Shown: one piece after another, positions 45,975 to 55,183 of the stretch
Position numbering within the stretch: position 1 is the first letter of the stretch
How the letters are laid out: each line of letters opens with the position of its first letter
DNA from: Sphingomonas horti
Lineage (GTDB): Bacteria; Pseudomonadota; Alphaproteobacteria; Sphingomonadales; Sphingomonadaceae
Direction of reading: 5' to 3'
Assembly (NCBI RefSeq): GCF_009753715.1
Contig: NZ_WQMS01000007.1
Span: forward strand, 166,745 to 230,744
DNA length: 64,000 nucleotides
Notes under the pieces: model-generated
Database searches by the model: none
The model's input: only the letters and a program-made list of their open reading frames with translations
What the model was told of the DNA's origin: nothing
Position numbers and translations under genes: made by a program

Positions 45975-46391
45975 ATGAAACAGCATGTCGAGACGCTCTG
46001 CCGCCAGCATGAGGAATTGCGGGCGCTGGCGGACGATTACGAGAAAGAGCTGAGCCGTGCGCAGCCCGACACGATGGCGCTGTCCAAGTGTCGCTGGACG
46101 CTGGCGCGGCTGATCAGCGCGCATCTCGCCTATGAAGGCGCCCATCTTTACCCTGCCCTGGCCCGCACCGGCGGCCGGCCGATGGAGACGGGCCGCAAGA
46201 TGGCCGCCGAGATGACCGGGTTGGGCGCGCGCCTTCAGGCCCATGTCCGGGAATGGACAGTCAGCGCGATCACCGACGACTGGCCGGGCTATTGCCGCTC
46301 CGCCAAGAGTCTGATCGCGGTGTTGCGCGCCCGCATGGACGCGGAGGAAGCCGAACTCTATCCGCTAGCGATGGTAGCAAACGTCGCCTGA
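45975..46391 (+). CDS. Hemerythrin-like HHE-domain protein
   Basis: A 138-aa four-helix protein. Candidate di-iron ligands are H12 in LCRQHEELR, H50/E54/H57 in LISAHLAYEGAHLYP, H89 in LQAHVREW, and E127-E130 near the end. Helices alternate with short turns as in the HHE cation-binding fold. Role could be oxygen, NO or iron sensing; not determinable here. Confidence 0.75.
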   Translation: MKQHVETLCRQHEELRALADDYEKELSRAQPDTMALSKCRWTLARLISAHLAYEGAHLYPALARTGGRPMETGRKMAAEMTGLGARLQAHVREWTVSAITDDWPGYCRSAKSLIAVLRARMDAEEAELYPLAMVANVA

Positions 46392-46392
46392 C

Positions 46393-46436
46393 CTTGGCGC
46401 AAATGCGCGCCTCTTGGCGCGGATTACCACATGTGG
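46393..46436 (+). promoter_or_regulatory. Candidate activator-binding sites upstream of a sigma54 promoter
   Basis: CTTGGCGC occurs twice, at 46393-46400 and 46413-46420, exactly 20 bp apart. It is followed by a perfect palindrome CCACATGTGG at 46427-46436. The helical phasing and location ~40-80 bp upstream of the promoter fit an enhancer-binding protein. Confidence 0.4.
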
Positions 46437-46473
46437 CAAATCATTTGGCCCGCATCCCTCCTTGGGCGCGAGT

Positions 46474-46489
46474 TGGCACGAGCGATGCA
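46474..46489 (+). promoter_or_regulatory. Sigma54-type promoter
   Basis: TGGCACG-AGCG-ATGCA: the -24 GG and -12 GC dinucleotides are exactly 10 nt apart and 11 of 12 consensus positions (TGGCACG N4 TTGCA) match. Transcription would start about 46500 and lead into the 37-aa gene and pspC. Confidence 0.65.
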
Positions 46490-46543
46490 TTGCCCCTGAT
46501 GACGCCGACGGATGGTCCGGCCGGCCAGTCAGGGAGATGAGAA

Positions 46544-46657
46544 ATGACCCGCTTCACTTCGATGTTCGACACCGTTGCTTCGGTCGTCGCCGCTGTTGCC
46601 GTCGCCACGATGTTCGTGGTTGCCGCCGTCGGCCCCGCCGCGCTGCCGTTCGCGTAA
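46544..46657 (+). CDS. 37-aa hydrophobic peptide upstream of pspC
   Basis: ATG with AGGGAGATGAGAA in front. Reads MTRFTSMFDTVASVVAAVAV followed by ATMFVVAAVGPAALPFA, a single hydrophobic helix. It lies between a sigma54-like promoter and pspC. No family recognised; its placement suggests it takes part in the envelope-stress response. Confidence 0.6.
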   Translation: MTRFTSMFDTVASVVAAVAVATMFVVAAVGPAALPFA

Positions 46658-46685
46658 CCGCATCCCGCATCCAGGAATAAGTCCA

Positions 46686-46862
46686 ATGTCTGCATTCCGT
46701 CTCGATCGCGGCAACGCCAAGCTGATGGGCGTGTGCGCGGGAGTGGGCAATGCAACCGGTATCGACCCGCTGCTGATCCGCATCGCGCTGTTCGTCCTGA
46801 CGCTGATGCTGGGACCGGTGATGATCCTCGGCTATTTCGTCACGGCCTGGGCCGCGAACTGA
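46686..46862 (+). CDS. PspC-domain protein
   Basis: The 58-aa protein is essentially the PspC domain: FRLDRGNAKLMGVCAGVGNATGIDPLLIRIALFVLTLMLGP, then a closing helix. In enterobacteria PspC senses inner-membrane stress and activates the phage-shock response. It lies 28 bp after the 37-aa gene, presumably on the same sigma54-dependent transcript. pspA, pspB and pspF are not in the window. Confidence 0.88.
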   Translation: MSAFRLDRGNAKLMGVCAGVGNATGIDPLLIRIALFVLTLMLGPVMILGYFVTAWAAN

Positions 46863-46925
46863 CGCTGGCACACCGAGCAAGGGGCGCTTAAGACAGTGGC
46901 GCCCCGAAGCTCAGGAGGCCTTTCG

Positions 46926-47453
46926 ATGATCCGCACTGCCCTCGCCCTGTCGCTGCTGCTTTCCCCCGCTCCCGCTTTTGCCGCCCTCGCACCCGGCGCC
47001 ACCGCGCCCGATTTCGCGACCCAGGGCGCCCTCGCCGGCAAGGCGTTCAGCTTTTCGCTGAAACAGGCGCTGAAAAAGGGACCGGTAGTCCTTTATTTCT
47101 ATCCGAAGTCCTTCACGACCGGCTGCACGATCGAGGCGCACGAGTTCGCCGAGGCGACGCCCGAGTTCAACAAGCTCGGTGCGACGGTGATCGGCATGTC
47201 AGGCGACGATATCGACACGCTGAAGCGCTTCTCGACCGAGGAGTGCCGCGACAAATTCGCGGTCGCCGCCGCCAGCCCGGAAGTGATCAAGGCCTATGAC
47301 GTGACGCTGCCGGTGATGGCGAGCCGATCCAACCGCACTTCCTATGTGATCGCGCCCAACGGCAAGATCGTCTTCGCCTACACTGCGATGAAGCCGGAAG
47401 GCCACGTCGCCGGCACGCTCGATGCCGTGAAGAAGTGGAAGGCGAAGAAGTAA
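46926..47453 (+). CDS. Periplasmic peroxiredoxin (BCP/PrxQ-like)
   Basis: Thiol peroxidase. The 175-aa protein has a signal peptide (MIRTALALSLLLSPAPAFAA), the thioredoxin-fold strand PVVLYFYPKSFTTGCTIEAHEF with the peroxidatic cysteine (T-x-x-C-like, ~65), and a possible resolving cysteine in STEECRDKF (~105). RTSYVIAPNGKIVFAYTAM completes the fold. AGGAGG lies 7 nt before ATG. Predicted to detoxify peroxides in the periplasm. Confidence 0.9.
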   Translation: MIRTALALSLLLSPAPAFAALAPGATAPDFATQGALAGKAFSFSLKQALKKGPVVLYFYPKSFTTGCTIEAHEFAEATPEFNKLGATVIGMSGDDIDTLKRFSTEECRDKFAVAAASPEVIKAYDVTLPVMASRSNRTSYVIAPNGKIVFAYTAMKPEGHVAGTLDAVKKWKAKK

Positions 47454-47457
47454 CCTC

Positions 47458-47498
47458 GTCATCCCGGGCATGACCCGGGTGAGGCCCGGGATGCGGCT
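47458..47498. repeat. Short REP-like repeat
   Basis: CGTCATCCCGGGCATGACCC followed by GGGTGAGGCCCGGGATGCGG. Nested palindromes of the same family as 1829 and 30403. It sits between the convergent peroxiredoxin and ridA genes and could terminate both. Confidence 0.65.
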
Positions 47499-47955
47499 AG
47501 GCTTTGATTGCCACCACGGCATCCACCTCGACCGCGACGCCGAGCGGGAGCGACGGCACGCCCACCGCGCTCCGCGCGTGCTTGCCGGCGTTGCCGAACA
47601 CCTCGGCCATCAGCGTCGAGCAGCCGTCGGCGACCTTGGGCTGGTCGGTGAAGTCAGCGGTCGAGTTCACGAACGCGCCCAGCTTCACGATCCGGGCCAC
47701 CCGGTCCAGCGAGCCCAACGCTGCCTTCATCTGGGCGAGCAGCATGATGCCGCAGCTGCGCGCGGCATCGCGTCCGGCCTCCAGGTCCATGTCCTCGCCT
47801 AGCCGGCCGGTGATGCGCTGGCCGTCCTTCTGGCTGACCTGCCCCGAGATAAAGAGCAGCCCGCCGGCTTCGACCGCCGGGACATAGGCAGCGACGGGAG
47901 CGGCGGGGGCGGGCAGCTCGATGCCGAGCTCGGCGAGGCGTTGTTCGATGCTCAT
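47497..47955 (-). CDS. RidA-family protein
   Basis: The 152-aa protein starts MSIEQRLAELGIELPAPAAP, contains LLFISGQVSQKDGQ (~33), ARSCGIMLLAQMKAALGSLDRVARIVKLGAFVNS (~64-98) and the end DAVVAIKA. This longer RidA subgroup is found as endoribonuclease L-PSP/YjgF-like proteins that hydrolyse reactive enamines. Overlaps the HAD gene by 4 nt. Confidence 0.88.
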   Translation of the reverse strand: MSIEQRLAELGIELPAPAAPVAAYVPAVEAGGLLFISGQVSQKDGQRITGRLGEDMDLEAGRDAARSCGIMLLAQMKAALGSLDRVARIVKLGAFVNSTADFTDQPKVADGCSTLMAEVFGNAGKHARSAVGVPSLPLGVAVEVDAVVAIKA

Positions 47956-48605
47956 GAGATTTCTCCAATCATCGGCATGGTCCGCGCGTCAAGCCCGGAG
48001 GTCAGCCGATCGCGGATCCAGCCCGTCGCCTCCGCCCAATCGTCGATCCGGGCATGGGCGCACGGTGCGGGCGGCATCATCGCCGCCAATTCGGGCTCGG
48101 CGACCATGTGGAGCCGGAAGACCTGCGGCGCCGCCTTTTCAACCGAGAGGTGATGCAGCGCCAAGTCGTCGACGAACACCGCCGCGCTTGGGCCATATTC
48201 GTCGAGCAGCTGCGCGACCGGAGTGCCCTTGCCGCCCTGGTTGCAGAGCACGCGGTGCTGGATGCCGACCGCCTCCAGCTGCGCGATCCGTCGCTCCTGA
48301 TGCGTGTCGAGCAGGTTGGTGAGCACGACCACGTCCGCGATCCCGGCCAGTTCCGTCAGCGCCTCGCGGGCGTGCGGGACCAAGGTCTGGCGGTACATCT
48401 CGGTTTCGAAAAAGCCGTTCAGCAGTGGCCAGGTCTCCTCGCGCGGCAGCGGCTCGCCGGTCTCCCGATGCCGGACGGCGCGCGAATAATCGCCTTCGGA
48501 CAGGTCGAAGTCGACGCCGTGCGCCTCGCCCAGCCAGTCGCGAAAATGGCTGACCATGTGCAGCAGAACTTCGTCGCAGTCTGTGATCAGGAGCGGGCGC
48601 GTCAC
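47952..48605 (-). CDS. HAD-family hydrolase
   Basis: The 217-aa phosphatase-like protein has the nucleophile motif LLITDCDEVLLHM at residues 5-17 (DxD), VVVLTNLLDTHQ near 108 (motif II threonine), CNQGGKGTPV near 140 (motif III lysine) and AVFVDDLALH near 160 (motif IV DD). GTG start overlaps the DUF3572 stop in GTGA. The substrate is unknown. Confidence 0.85.
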   Translation of the reverse strand: MTRPLLITDCDEVLLHMVSHFRDWLGEAHGVDFDLSEGDYSRAVRHRETGEPLPREETWPLLNGFFETEMYRQTLVPHAREALTELAGIADVVVLTNLLDTHQERRIAQLEAVGIQHRVLCNQGGKGTPVAQLLDEYGPSAAVFVDDLALHHLSVEKAAPQVFRLHMVAEPELAAMMPPAPCAHARIDDWAEATGWIRDRLTSGLDARTMPMIGEIS

Positions 48606-48871
48606 GCGTCCAGCTCCGTGCGCGCCCTGATCAGAAGCTCTGGCTTGACCCCAAGGTGATCGGCGCAAGCGACGAGGTCGAGTTCGTGCGCTTCCAGAAA
48701 GGAGAGCACGGCCGCCTGCAGGGCCGGGTCCGTCGCACGCGCGCGGAGGTCATTGGTGGTTAACCCGGTCAGCGCAAGCAACCTCTCGGCGCGCCGCGAG
48801 TCTTCCAGAGACCAGGCGAGCGCAAGCAGCGCCAGGGTGGGAGCGTCGTGATTTGTTTCGGGACCGTGCAT
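48602..48871 (-). CDS. DUF3572 family protein
   Basis: An 89-aa helical protein: ALLALAWSLEDSRRAERLLALTGLTTNDLRARA, then LSFLEAHELDLVACADHLGVKPELL, the conserved DUF3572 layout. Function unknown. In alphaproteobacteria this gene often lies divergent to divK, as here. First gene of the DUF3572-HAD-ridA unit. Confidence 0.85.
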   Translation of the reverse strand: MHGPETNHDAPTLALLALAWSLEDSRRAERLLALTGLTTNDLRARATDPALQAAVLSFLEAHELDLVACADHLGVKPELLIRARTELDA

Positions 48872-48915
48872 GTTCTATTGTGGATAAGCCTGGGGGCAGC
48901 GAGGATGTGTCGCTT

Positions 48916-49278
48916 GTGAGTAAGAAAGTGCTCGTTGTCGAGGACAACGAACTCAACCTCAAGCTCTTCTGCGACCTGCTGCGCGCGCACGACTATGTCG
49001 CCGAGCCGGTGCGCGACGGGCGCGAGGCGGTCGAACGCGCGCGCGCCTTCGAACCCGACCTGGTGATCATGGACATCCAGCTGCCCAACGTCAGCGGCAT
49101 CGAGCTGATCGAGACGCTGAAGGCCGACGAGCAGCTGAAGCCGATCCCGATCATGGCCGTCACTGCCTATGCGGCAAAGGGCGACGAGGAACGCATCCGC
49201 GCGGCAGGCGCGGAGGCCTATGTGTCGAAGCCCATTTCCGTGATGCGGTTCGTGGAGAGCGTCGAGGCGCTGGTTTAG
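48916..49278 (+). CDS. divK: Cell-cycle response regulator DivK
   Basis: Single-domain receiver that in Caulobacter couples polar kinases DivJ/PleC to the CtrA pathway. The 120-aa protein has [20 protein letters not shown] (acidic pocket), the phospho-acceptor in [13 protein letters not shown] (Asp ~53), [13 protein letters not shown] (Thr ~82) and YVSKPISV (Lys ~105). GTG 48916 gives the usual N-terminus; GTG at 48907 is an alternative closer to GAGG. Converges on ispG with a 4-nt overlap. Confidence 0.92.
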   Translation: MSKKVLVVEDNELNLKLFCDLLRAHDYVAEPVRDGREAVERARAFEPDLVIMDIQLPNVSGIELIETLKADEQLKPIPIMAVTAYAAKGDEERIRAAGAEAYVSKPISVMRFVESVEALV

Positions 49279-50390
49279 GCGGCCTGTGCCTGTTCGGCGG
49301 CTTCGATCTCCGCCGCCTTTGCTTCGACCAGCTTCACGATGTGGTCGATCATATCAGCGTCATTCACATGATGGTCGGTGACGCCGGACAGATAGACCAT
49401 GTGCTTGCCGGCGCCGCCGCCGGTCAGGCCGATATCGGTCTCGCGCGCTTCGCCGGGGCCGTTGACGACGCAGCCGAGCACGGACAGCGACATCGGCGTG
49501 CGGATATGCTGCAGCCGCTCCTCAAGCTTCTCGACGGTGCGGATCACGTCGAAGCCCTGGCGCGCGCAGGATGGACAGGAAACGATGCGCACGCCGCGGT
49601 TGCGGATGCCCAGTGCCTTCAGAATCTCGAAGCCGACGCGCACTTCCTCCTCCGGTTCGGCCGAGAGGCTGACGCGAATGGTGTCGCCGATGCCGTACCA
49701 GAGCAGCGAGCCGATGCCGATCGCGCTCTTGACCGTGCCGCCGATCAGCCCGCCGGCCTCGGTGATGCCCAGGTGCAGCGGGCAATCGACGGCATCCGCC
49801 AGCTGCTGGTACGCCGCCACCGCCAGAAACACGTCCGACGCCTTCACCGCGACCTTATAATCGTGGAAATTATGATCCTGCAGCAGCTTGATATGATCGA
49901 GCGCGCTCTCGACCAGCGCCTCGGGGCAGGGCTCGCCATATTTTTCGAGCAGGTCCTTTTCGAGGCTGCCGGCATTGACGCCGATGCGGATCGCGCAGCC
50001 ATTCGCCTTGGCCGCGCGCACGACCTCCGCCACCCGCTCGGACGAGCCGATATTGCCCGGGTTGATACGCAGGCAGGCCGCACCGGCATCGGCAGCTTCC
50101 AGCGCGCGCTTGTAGTGGAAATGGATGTCGGCGACGAGCGGTACGCGCGCGGCGCGGGCGATCTGGCGGAACGCCGCGGTGCTTTCCACGTCGGGGCAGG
50201 AAACGCGGATGATATCGGCGCCGGCCTCCTCGCAGCGGCGGATCTGGTCGATCGTCGCTTTCGCGTCCGCGGTCGGCGTGTTGGTCATCGTCTGCACCGT
50301 CACCGGCGCATCGCCGCCGACGGGCACGTTGCCGACCATGATCTGACGTGACTTTCGGCGCACGATATCGCGCCAGGGACGAACCGACAT
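49275..50390 (-). CDS. ispG: 4-hydroxy-3-methylbut-2-en-1-yl diphosphate synthase (IspG)
   Basis: Penultimate enzyme of the MEP isoprenoid pathway, an Fe4S4 protein. The 371-aa protein has [51 protein letters not shown] and [17 protein letters not shown] (TIM barrel). The cluster ligands are in [14 protein letters not shown] (~270) and [18 protein letters not shown] (~310). Full length. Confidence 0.97.
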   Translation of the reverse strand: MSVRPWRDIVRRKSRQIMVGNVPVGGDAPVTVQTMTNTPTADAKATIDQIRRCEEAGADIIRVSCPDVESTAAFRQIARAARVPLVADIHFHYKRALEAADAGAACLRINPGNIGSSERVAEVVRAAKANGCAIRIGVNAGSLEKDLLEKYGEPCPEALVESALDHIKLLQDHNFHDYKVAVKASDVFLAVAAYQQLADAVDCPLHLGITEAGGLIGGTVKSAIGIGSLLWYGIGDTIRVSLSAEPEEEVRVGFEILKALGIRNRGVRIVSCPSCARQGFDVIRTVEKLEERLQHIRTPMSLSVLGCVVNGPGEARETDIGLTGGGAGKHMVYLSGVTDHHVNDADMIDHIVKLVEAKAAEIEAAEQAQAA

Positions 50391-50480
50391 GTGGGATCTC
50401 TGCGTTGGTGCTTGCGTCCATATAGCGATGGCGGCCCTGAATCGGAACAGCTAAGCCGCGCGCGAGCTTGAGGAGGAACA

Positions 50481-51134
50481 ATGCCCACAGTCCTGATCAC
50501 CGGCGCGAACCGCGGCATCGGCCTGGAGTTCGCCCGCCAATATGCGGCGGACGGCTGGACCGTGATCGCCGCCGCGCGCAATCCCGATGCTGCCGACGAG
50601 TTGAAGCGGCTCGGCGTTGAGATCCTGCCGCTCGACGCCGCCGATCCGGCCAGCATCGGCGCACTGGCGGGACGCCTTTGCGGCCGCACGATCGACGTGC
50701 TGATCGCCAATGCCGGCGTGCTGCCGCGCGGGTTGAATGCCCAAGGGTGGCTGAACGGCTTTGCGACCAACTGCATCGGCCCGACGCTGCTCGCCAAGGG
50801 GCTGAAGGCGAACATGGCGGCAGGCGGGAAGATGATCGCGATCACCAGCCGGATGGGCAGCATCGCCGACAATGATTCGGGCGGCGCGATCGCCTACCGC
50901 TCGACCAAGGCCGCGTTGAACGCGGCGTGGCGGTCGCTTTCGATCGACTGGCGCGGCGACGACGTCACGCTCGCGATGCTGCACCCCGGTTGGGTGCAGA
51001 CCGACATGGGCGGGCCCGGCGCGACGATCGAGCCGGAAACCAGCGTTTCCGGCATGCGAAAGACGATCGCCGGCCTGAGCCGCGACCGCAGCGGCAGCTT
51101 CCTGAACCATGACGGGCAGGAGCTCCCATGGTGA
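50481..51134 (+). CDS. Short-chain dehydrogenase/reductase
   Basis: A 217-aa NAD(P)-binding Rossmann enzyme: GANRGIGLEFARQYA (TGxxxGxG-type, residues 8-22), LIANAGVLP (NAG motif, ~75), the catalytic serine in ITSRMGSI (~115) and AYRSTKAAL (YxxxK, ~136-140). Reaction unknown. Its end overlaps the start of the isoaspartyl peptidase gene by 7 nt, so the two are coupled. Confidence 0.9.
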   Translation: MPTVLITGANRGIGLEFARQYAADGWTVIAAARNPDAADELKRLGVEILPLDAADPASIGALAGRLCGRTIDVLIANAGVLPRGLNAQGWLNGFATNCIGPTLLAKGLKANMAAGGKMIAITSRMGSIADNDSGGAIAYRSTKAALNAAWRSLSIDWRGDDVTLAMLHPGWVQTDMGGPGATIEPETSVSGMRKTIAGLSRDRSGSFLNHDGQELPW

Positions 51135-52057
51135 GCAGTGCGGACTGGACCCTGGTCGTCCATGGCGGCGCCGGGATCATCGAGCAGGGGATTCTGACGC
51201 CGGAGCAGGAAGCCGCGATCCGCGACGCTCTTTTGCGCGCGCTGGATGCGGGCGGCGCGATCCTGCGCGCCGGCGGGCAAGCGCTCGACGCGGCGGAAGC
51301 CGCCGTGCGCGTGCTGGAGGATGACGAGCATTTCAACGCCGGCCGAGGGTCGGTCTTCACCTATGAAGGCCGGATCGAGATGGATGCGGCGGTAATGGAC
51401 GGCCGCAATCGCGACGCCGGCGCCGTCACCGGCGTGACCGCGACGCGCAACCCGGTCAGCCTGGCACGGCGAGTGATGGAGGACAGCCCGCACGTGCTGC
51501 TCTCTCGCGAGGGCGCCGACGGTTTTTCACGGGAACAGGGGATCGAGCAGGCCGGGGCCGACTGGTTCGAAGTCGCCGAGCGCCGGCGCCAGCTCGAGGA
51601 GCTGAAGGCACGCGGTGCCGACCATTTCGATATAGACATGAAGTATGGCACGGTCGGCGCGGTCGCCCGCGACAAGGCGGGGCACGTCGCCGCGGCGACC
51701 TCGACCGGCGGCATCACCGGCAAGCGCTGGGGCCGGATCGGCGATTCACCGCTGATCGGCGCCGGCACCTATGCCGACGACCGGGCCGGCGCCGTCTCTG
51801 CCACGGGGTCGGGCGAATTCTTCATCCGCGCGGTCGTGGCGCACGAAATCTGCGCGCGGGCGCGACTGGCGGGACAGGACGTGCTGAGCGCTGCCCGCGC
51901 GACGATCGCCGACATGGGCGCGCTCGGCGGCACCGGCGGTGTGATTGTCGTCGGCCCCGACGGCCGCGGCGGCTGGGCGTTCAATTCGAAGGGCATGTAC
52001 CGAGGCAAGGTCTCTAGCGACCATGAGCCGGTGGTGGCGCTGTACGGGGAGGAATGA
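51128..52057 (+). CDS. Isoaspartyl peptidase/L-asparaginase (Ntn hydrolase)
   Basis: Self-cleaving N-terminal-nucleophile hydrolase that removes isoaspartyl residues from peptides. The 309-aa precursor has VVHGGAGIIEQG (~9-20), FNAGRGSVFTYEG (~64) and the autocleavage site KYGTVGAVARDKAGHVAAATSTGG, with the threonine nucleophile near residue 176. Later GDSPLIGAGTYAD and SATGSGEFFIR bind substrate. Overlaps the dehydrogenase gene. Confidence 0.93.
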   Translation: MVSSADWTLVVHGGAGIIEQGILTPEQEAAIRDALLRALDAGGAILRAGGQALDAAEAAVRVLEDDEHFNAGRGSVFTYEGRIEMDAAVMDGRNRDAGAVTGVTATRNPVSLARRVMEDSPHVLLSREGADGFSREQGIEQAGADWFEVAERRRQLEELKARGADHFDIDMKYGTVGAVARDKAGHVAAATSTGGITGKRWGRIGDSPLIGAGTYADDRAGAVSATGSGEFFIRAVVAHEICARARLAGQDVLSAARATIADMGALGGTGGVIVVGPDGRGGWAFNSKGMYRGKVSSDHEPVVALYGEE

Positions 52058-52086
52058 ACCTCCCCGTACGGACGCGTTGCCGATCC

Positions 52087-52593
52087 CTACTGCACCGTCA
52101 CGGTGACAGCGCGCCGGTTCTTCGCCCAGCTGGCTTCGTCGGAGCCGAGCGCTTCGGGGCGTTCCTTGCCATAGCTGATCGTGCTGATCCGGCTCGGATC
52201 GATGCCCAGCGAGGCGAGATAGTTCTTCGCCGCATTGGCGCGGCGTTCGCCCAGCGCGAGGTTATATTCGCGCGTGCCGCGCTCGTCGGCATGGCCTTCG
52301 ATCGTGACGCGGACGTTCGGATATTGTTTCAAATAGGCGGCCTGGCTCTGTAGCGTCGCCTGGTCCGCGGCATCGATATTATATTCGTCGGTGTCGAAGA
52401 AGACGCGGTCGGACGCGACATTTGCGATGAAATGCGCCTGGCTGCCGGGGACCGGACCCATTTCGGCCGGCGGCGGCGCTTCCGGCGTCGGCGTCTCCTG
52501 CGGCGCGGGCGGCAGTTCCGCCGGCGGCTTCTTGGAGCAGCCCGCGACGGCGATCATTGCGGTGGCAACCATCAGCGTATGGCCAAATTTCAT
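52087..52593 (-). CDS. pal: Peptidoglycan-associated lipoprotein Pal
   Basis: Outer-membrane lipoprotein linking the envelope to peptidoglycan. The 168-aa protein has lipobox VAGC (MKFGHTLMVATAMIAVAGCS), a Pro/Glu-rich linker, and the OmpA-like domain: RVFFDTDEYNIDAADQATLQ, VTIEGHADERGTREYNLALGERRANAAKNYL and ISTISYGKERPEALG. The NLALGERRA motif contains the diaminopimelate-binding Asp/Arg positions in usual context. Last gene of the tol-pal run. Confidence 0.95.
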   Translation of the reverse strand: MKFGHTLMVATAMIAVAGCSKKPPAELPPAPQETPTPEAPPPAEMGPVPGSQAHFIANVASDRVFFDTDEYNIDAADQATLQSQAAYLKQYPNVRVTIEGHADERGTREYNLALGERRANAAKNYLASLGIDPSRISTISYGKERPEALGSDEASWAKNRRAVTVTVQ

Positions 52594-52615
52594 CTCATTC
52601 TCCTTTATCGTCGTT

Positions 52616-53965
52616 TCAGGGGAGCAACGGTCCCCAGGTCGGATCCGATCCATCGACCGGCGTTGGAATCTTGCGAAGGTTGCGGCCGGTCAGGTCGACC
52701 TGCCAGACGCTGGACGTTCCGGAACGGCCGGGCGTGGAGCGGAAGAATTGGATCACGCGGCCATTGGGCGACCAGGTCGGGCTTTCGTCCTGCCAGCCAT
52801 GGGTCAGGATGCGCTCGCCGCCTCCCGACGGCGACATCACGCCAATGCTGAAGCTGCCGAGGCGCGTATAGGCGATCAGGTCGCCGCGCGGGCTCCATTC
52901 GGGCGTTGCGTAGGAACCGCCGCCAAAGCTGATCCGCTGCTGGTTCGAGCCGTCGGCGTTCATCACATAGAGTTGCTGCTTGCCCGAGCGGTCGCTCTCA
53001 AACACTATCCTGCTGCCATCGGGCGAGAAGCTGCCGCCGACGTCGATGCCAGGCGAGTTGGTCAGCCGCACCGGCGTGCCGCCCGCCGCCGGCATCTTGT
53101 AGATGTCGGTGTTCCCCCCCTGGCTCATCGAGAAGAGCAGCGTGCGCCCGTCCGGTGAGAAGCGCGGCGCGATCACCTGGTTCGGCGTCGAGAGCACCAG
53201 CCGCTGCCGGCCGGTGCCGACATCGTACACGAACACGTGCGGCCGGCGCTGCTGGTAACTCACATAGACGATCGACTTGTAGTCGGGCGAGAAGCGCGGC
53301 GTCAGCACCAGATTCTGGCCGTTGGTCAGGAAGCGGTGGTTGGCGCCGTCCGAATCCATGATCGCGAGCCGCTTGACGCGGTGATCCTTGGGCCCGGTCT
53401 CGGCGATATAGGCGATGCGGCTGTCGAAGAACGGGCTTTCGCCGGACAGGCGCGAATAGATCATGTCCGCACATTTGTGCGCCGCGCGCCGCCAATCGCG
53501 CGGAGCGACGACGAAGCCGGTGCGCTTCAACTCCGACTTCAGGTTCACGTCGTAGAGATAGCAGCCGACGGTCAGGTTGCCGTCGCCGCCCGCGCGGACG
53601 AAGCCGCTGACCAGCGCTTCGGCCCCTGTCTGCGGCCAGATGGCGAAATTGGGCGCGTTCGCCTCGGCGAAGCTGACCGTCGGAATTCCCGATGGCCCGA
53701 GCGGCCGGAATAGCCCGCTGCCGCGCAGGTCCGCCGCGATCACGTCGGCGATCTGGCGGCCGAGCGCGTCGGTGGTTCCGGCGACTGTCTCGCGCACATC
53801 ATCGGTCGCAAGCTTCGGCACCGCGATGCGGAGATCGTCGCCCGCTTCGGCAGTCACGTCGACACTGAGGCCGGAAGGTTGCCCCACCAGCGGCGGCGCG
53901 ACGGCGGGCGCCTGCGCCAGGGCGGCAGAGGCGATGGCAGTGAGGGGGAGCGCGAGATACTTCAT
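52616..53965 (-). CDS. tolB: Tol-Pal system protein TolB
   Basis: Periplasmic component bridging TolA and Pal. The 449-aa protein has a signal peptide (MKYLALPLTAIASAALAQAP), an N-terminal domain (IAVPKLATDD to LIYSRLSGESPFFDSRIAYIAE) and a six-bladed propeller with repeats SPDYKSIVYVSY, SPDGRTLLFSMS, SPDGSRIVFESD, SPRGDLIAYTR and SPNGRVIQFFR. ATG 53965 overlaps the tolA stop by 1 nt. Confidence 0.96.
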   Translation of the reverse strand: MKYLALPLTAIASAALAQAPAVAPPLVGQPSGLSVDVTAEAGDDLRIAVPKLATDDVRETVAGTTDALGRQIADVIAADLRGSGLFRPLGPSGIPTVSFAEANAPNFAIWPQTGAEALVSGFVRAGGDGNLTVGCYLYDVNLKSELKRTGFVVAPRDWRRAAHKCADMIYSRLSGESPFFDSRIAYIAETGPKDHRVKRLAIMDSDGANHRFLTNGQNLVLTPRFSPDYKSIVYVSYQQRRPHVFVYDVGTGRQRLVLSTPNQVIAPRFSPDGRTLLFSMSQGGNTDIYKMPAAGGTPVRLTNSPGIDVGGSFSPDGSRIVFESDRSGKQQLYVMNADGSNQQRISFGGGSYATPEWSPRGDLIAYTRLGSFSIGVMSPSGGGERILTHGWQDESPTWSPNGRVIQFFRSTPGRSGTSSVWQVDLTGRNLRKIPTPVDGSDPTWGPLLP

Positions 53966-54759
53966 CAAAGACCCTCGTAAAGCTGCGGTTCGATGCGTTT
54001 CCAGACCGCGTAATATTCCTTCGGGAAATGATAGGGCGCGGCAAGCCTCACCGCCGCGAGCGCGCGTTCGACGAACAGGTTCGCCTGGGCACGGTTGCTG
54101 GGCGTGACGCCGGTCGGCCCGATCACGCGCGGCTGGCCGACAATGGTGCCGTCGAGCGCGAGATTGGCGACGATCGTGACGCGCAGTTTCTCGACATCGG
54201 CGCCGCTGGGCGGGCGCCAGTGGGGCTTCAGCTGGCGCTTCAACTCAGACGCGAGCGACGCCTGCACGCGCGGCCCGACATTGGCGGCCGACGCCTCCGC
54301 CGCGCGGCTGACGCTCGCCGCTTCGGTGATACCCTTCAGGAAATCGGGGCCGAGCCGCGCGCCGCGCGCCTTGGATTGGGCGGGCTTGGCGGGCGCTGCC
54401 TTCGATGCCTCCGCCCGTTCGCGCACCGGCGGCTTGTTCGGCTTCGGCGTCGGGGTGGGCACGGGCGCGGGAGCCGGCTCGGCGGGTGCCGGCGCGGGCT
54501 CCGGCTGATTCTGGGCGTAGGCCGGCGCAGCCTCTTCCGGCCGACCGAGTTCGGGCGCGACGCTGGTCGCGGGCGGCTGCTCGGCACTACGCGCCGCCGT
54601 CGCTTCCAGGCCGACATCGTCGGCAAAGGTGACTTCGACCGGCGGCCGCTCGATTCGCAGCGGATTGGGCGTGGCGAGAAAGCCGACCGAGAGCAGCCCG
54701 AACAGGACGACATGCCCTGCGGTCGCAGCCCCCAGCCCGAATTTCTCCGCCCGGTCCAT
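53965..54759 (-). CDS. tolA: Cell envelope protein TolA
   Basis: Inner-membrane protein spanning the periplasm to reach TolB/Pal. The 264-aa protein has an N-terminal helix (LGAATAGHVVLFGLLSVGFLA), a Pro/Ala/Glu-rich linker (PEPAPAPAEPAPAPVPTPTP), and a C-terminal TonB/TolA-like domain (LKRQLKPHWRPPSG, VTIVANLALDGTIVGQPRVIG, FVERALAAVRLAAPY). It is short for TolA, as is common in alphaproteobacteria. tolR lies 1 nt upstream. Confidence 0.92.
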   Translation of the reverse strand: MDRAEKFGLGAATAGHVVLFGLLSVGFLATPNPLRIERPPVEVTFADDVGLEATAARSAEQPPATSVAPELGRPEEAAPAYAQNQPEPAPAPAEPAPAPVPTPTPKPNKPPVRERAEASKAAPAKPAQSKARGARLGPDFLKGITEAASVSRAAEASAANVGPRVQASLASELKRQLKPHWRPPSGADVEKLRVTIVANLALDGTIVGQPRVIGPTGVTPSNRAQANLFVERALAAVRLAAPYHFPKEYYAVWKRIEPQLYEGL

Positions 54760-54760
54760 C

Positions 54761-55182
<422 letters not shown>

Positions 55183-55183
<1 letters not shown>

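Noticed and set aside
46432..46443. TGTGGCAAATC, also found in the candidate tracrRNA, as a possible CRISPR repeat unit
   Set aside because: Single occurrence with no spaced copies; part of a CCACATGTGG palindrome upstream of the sigma54 promoter.
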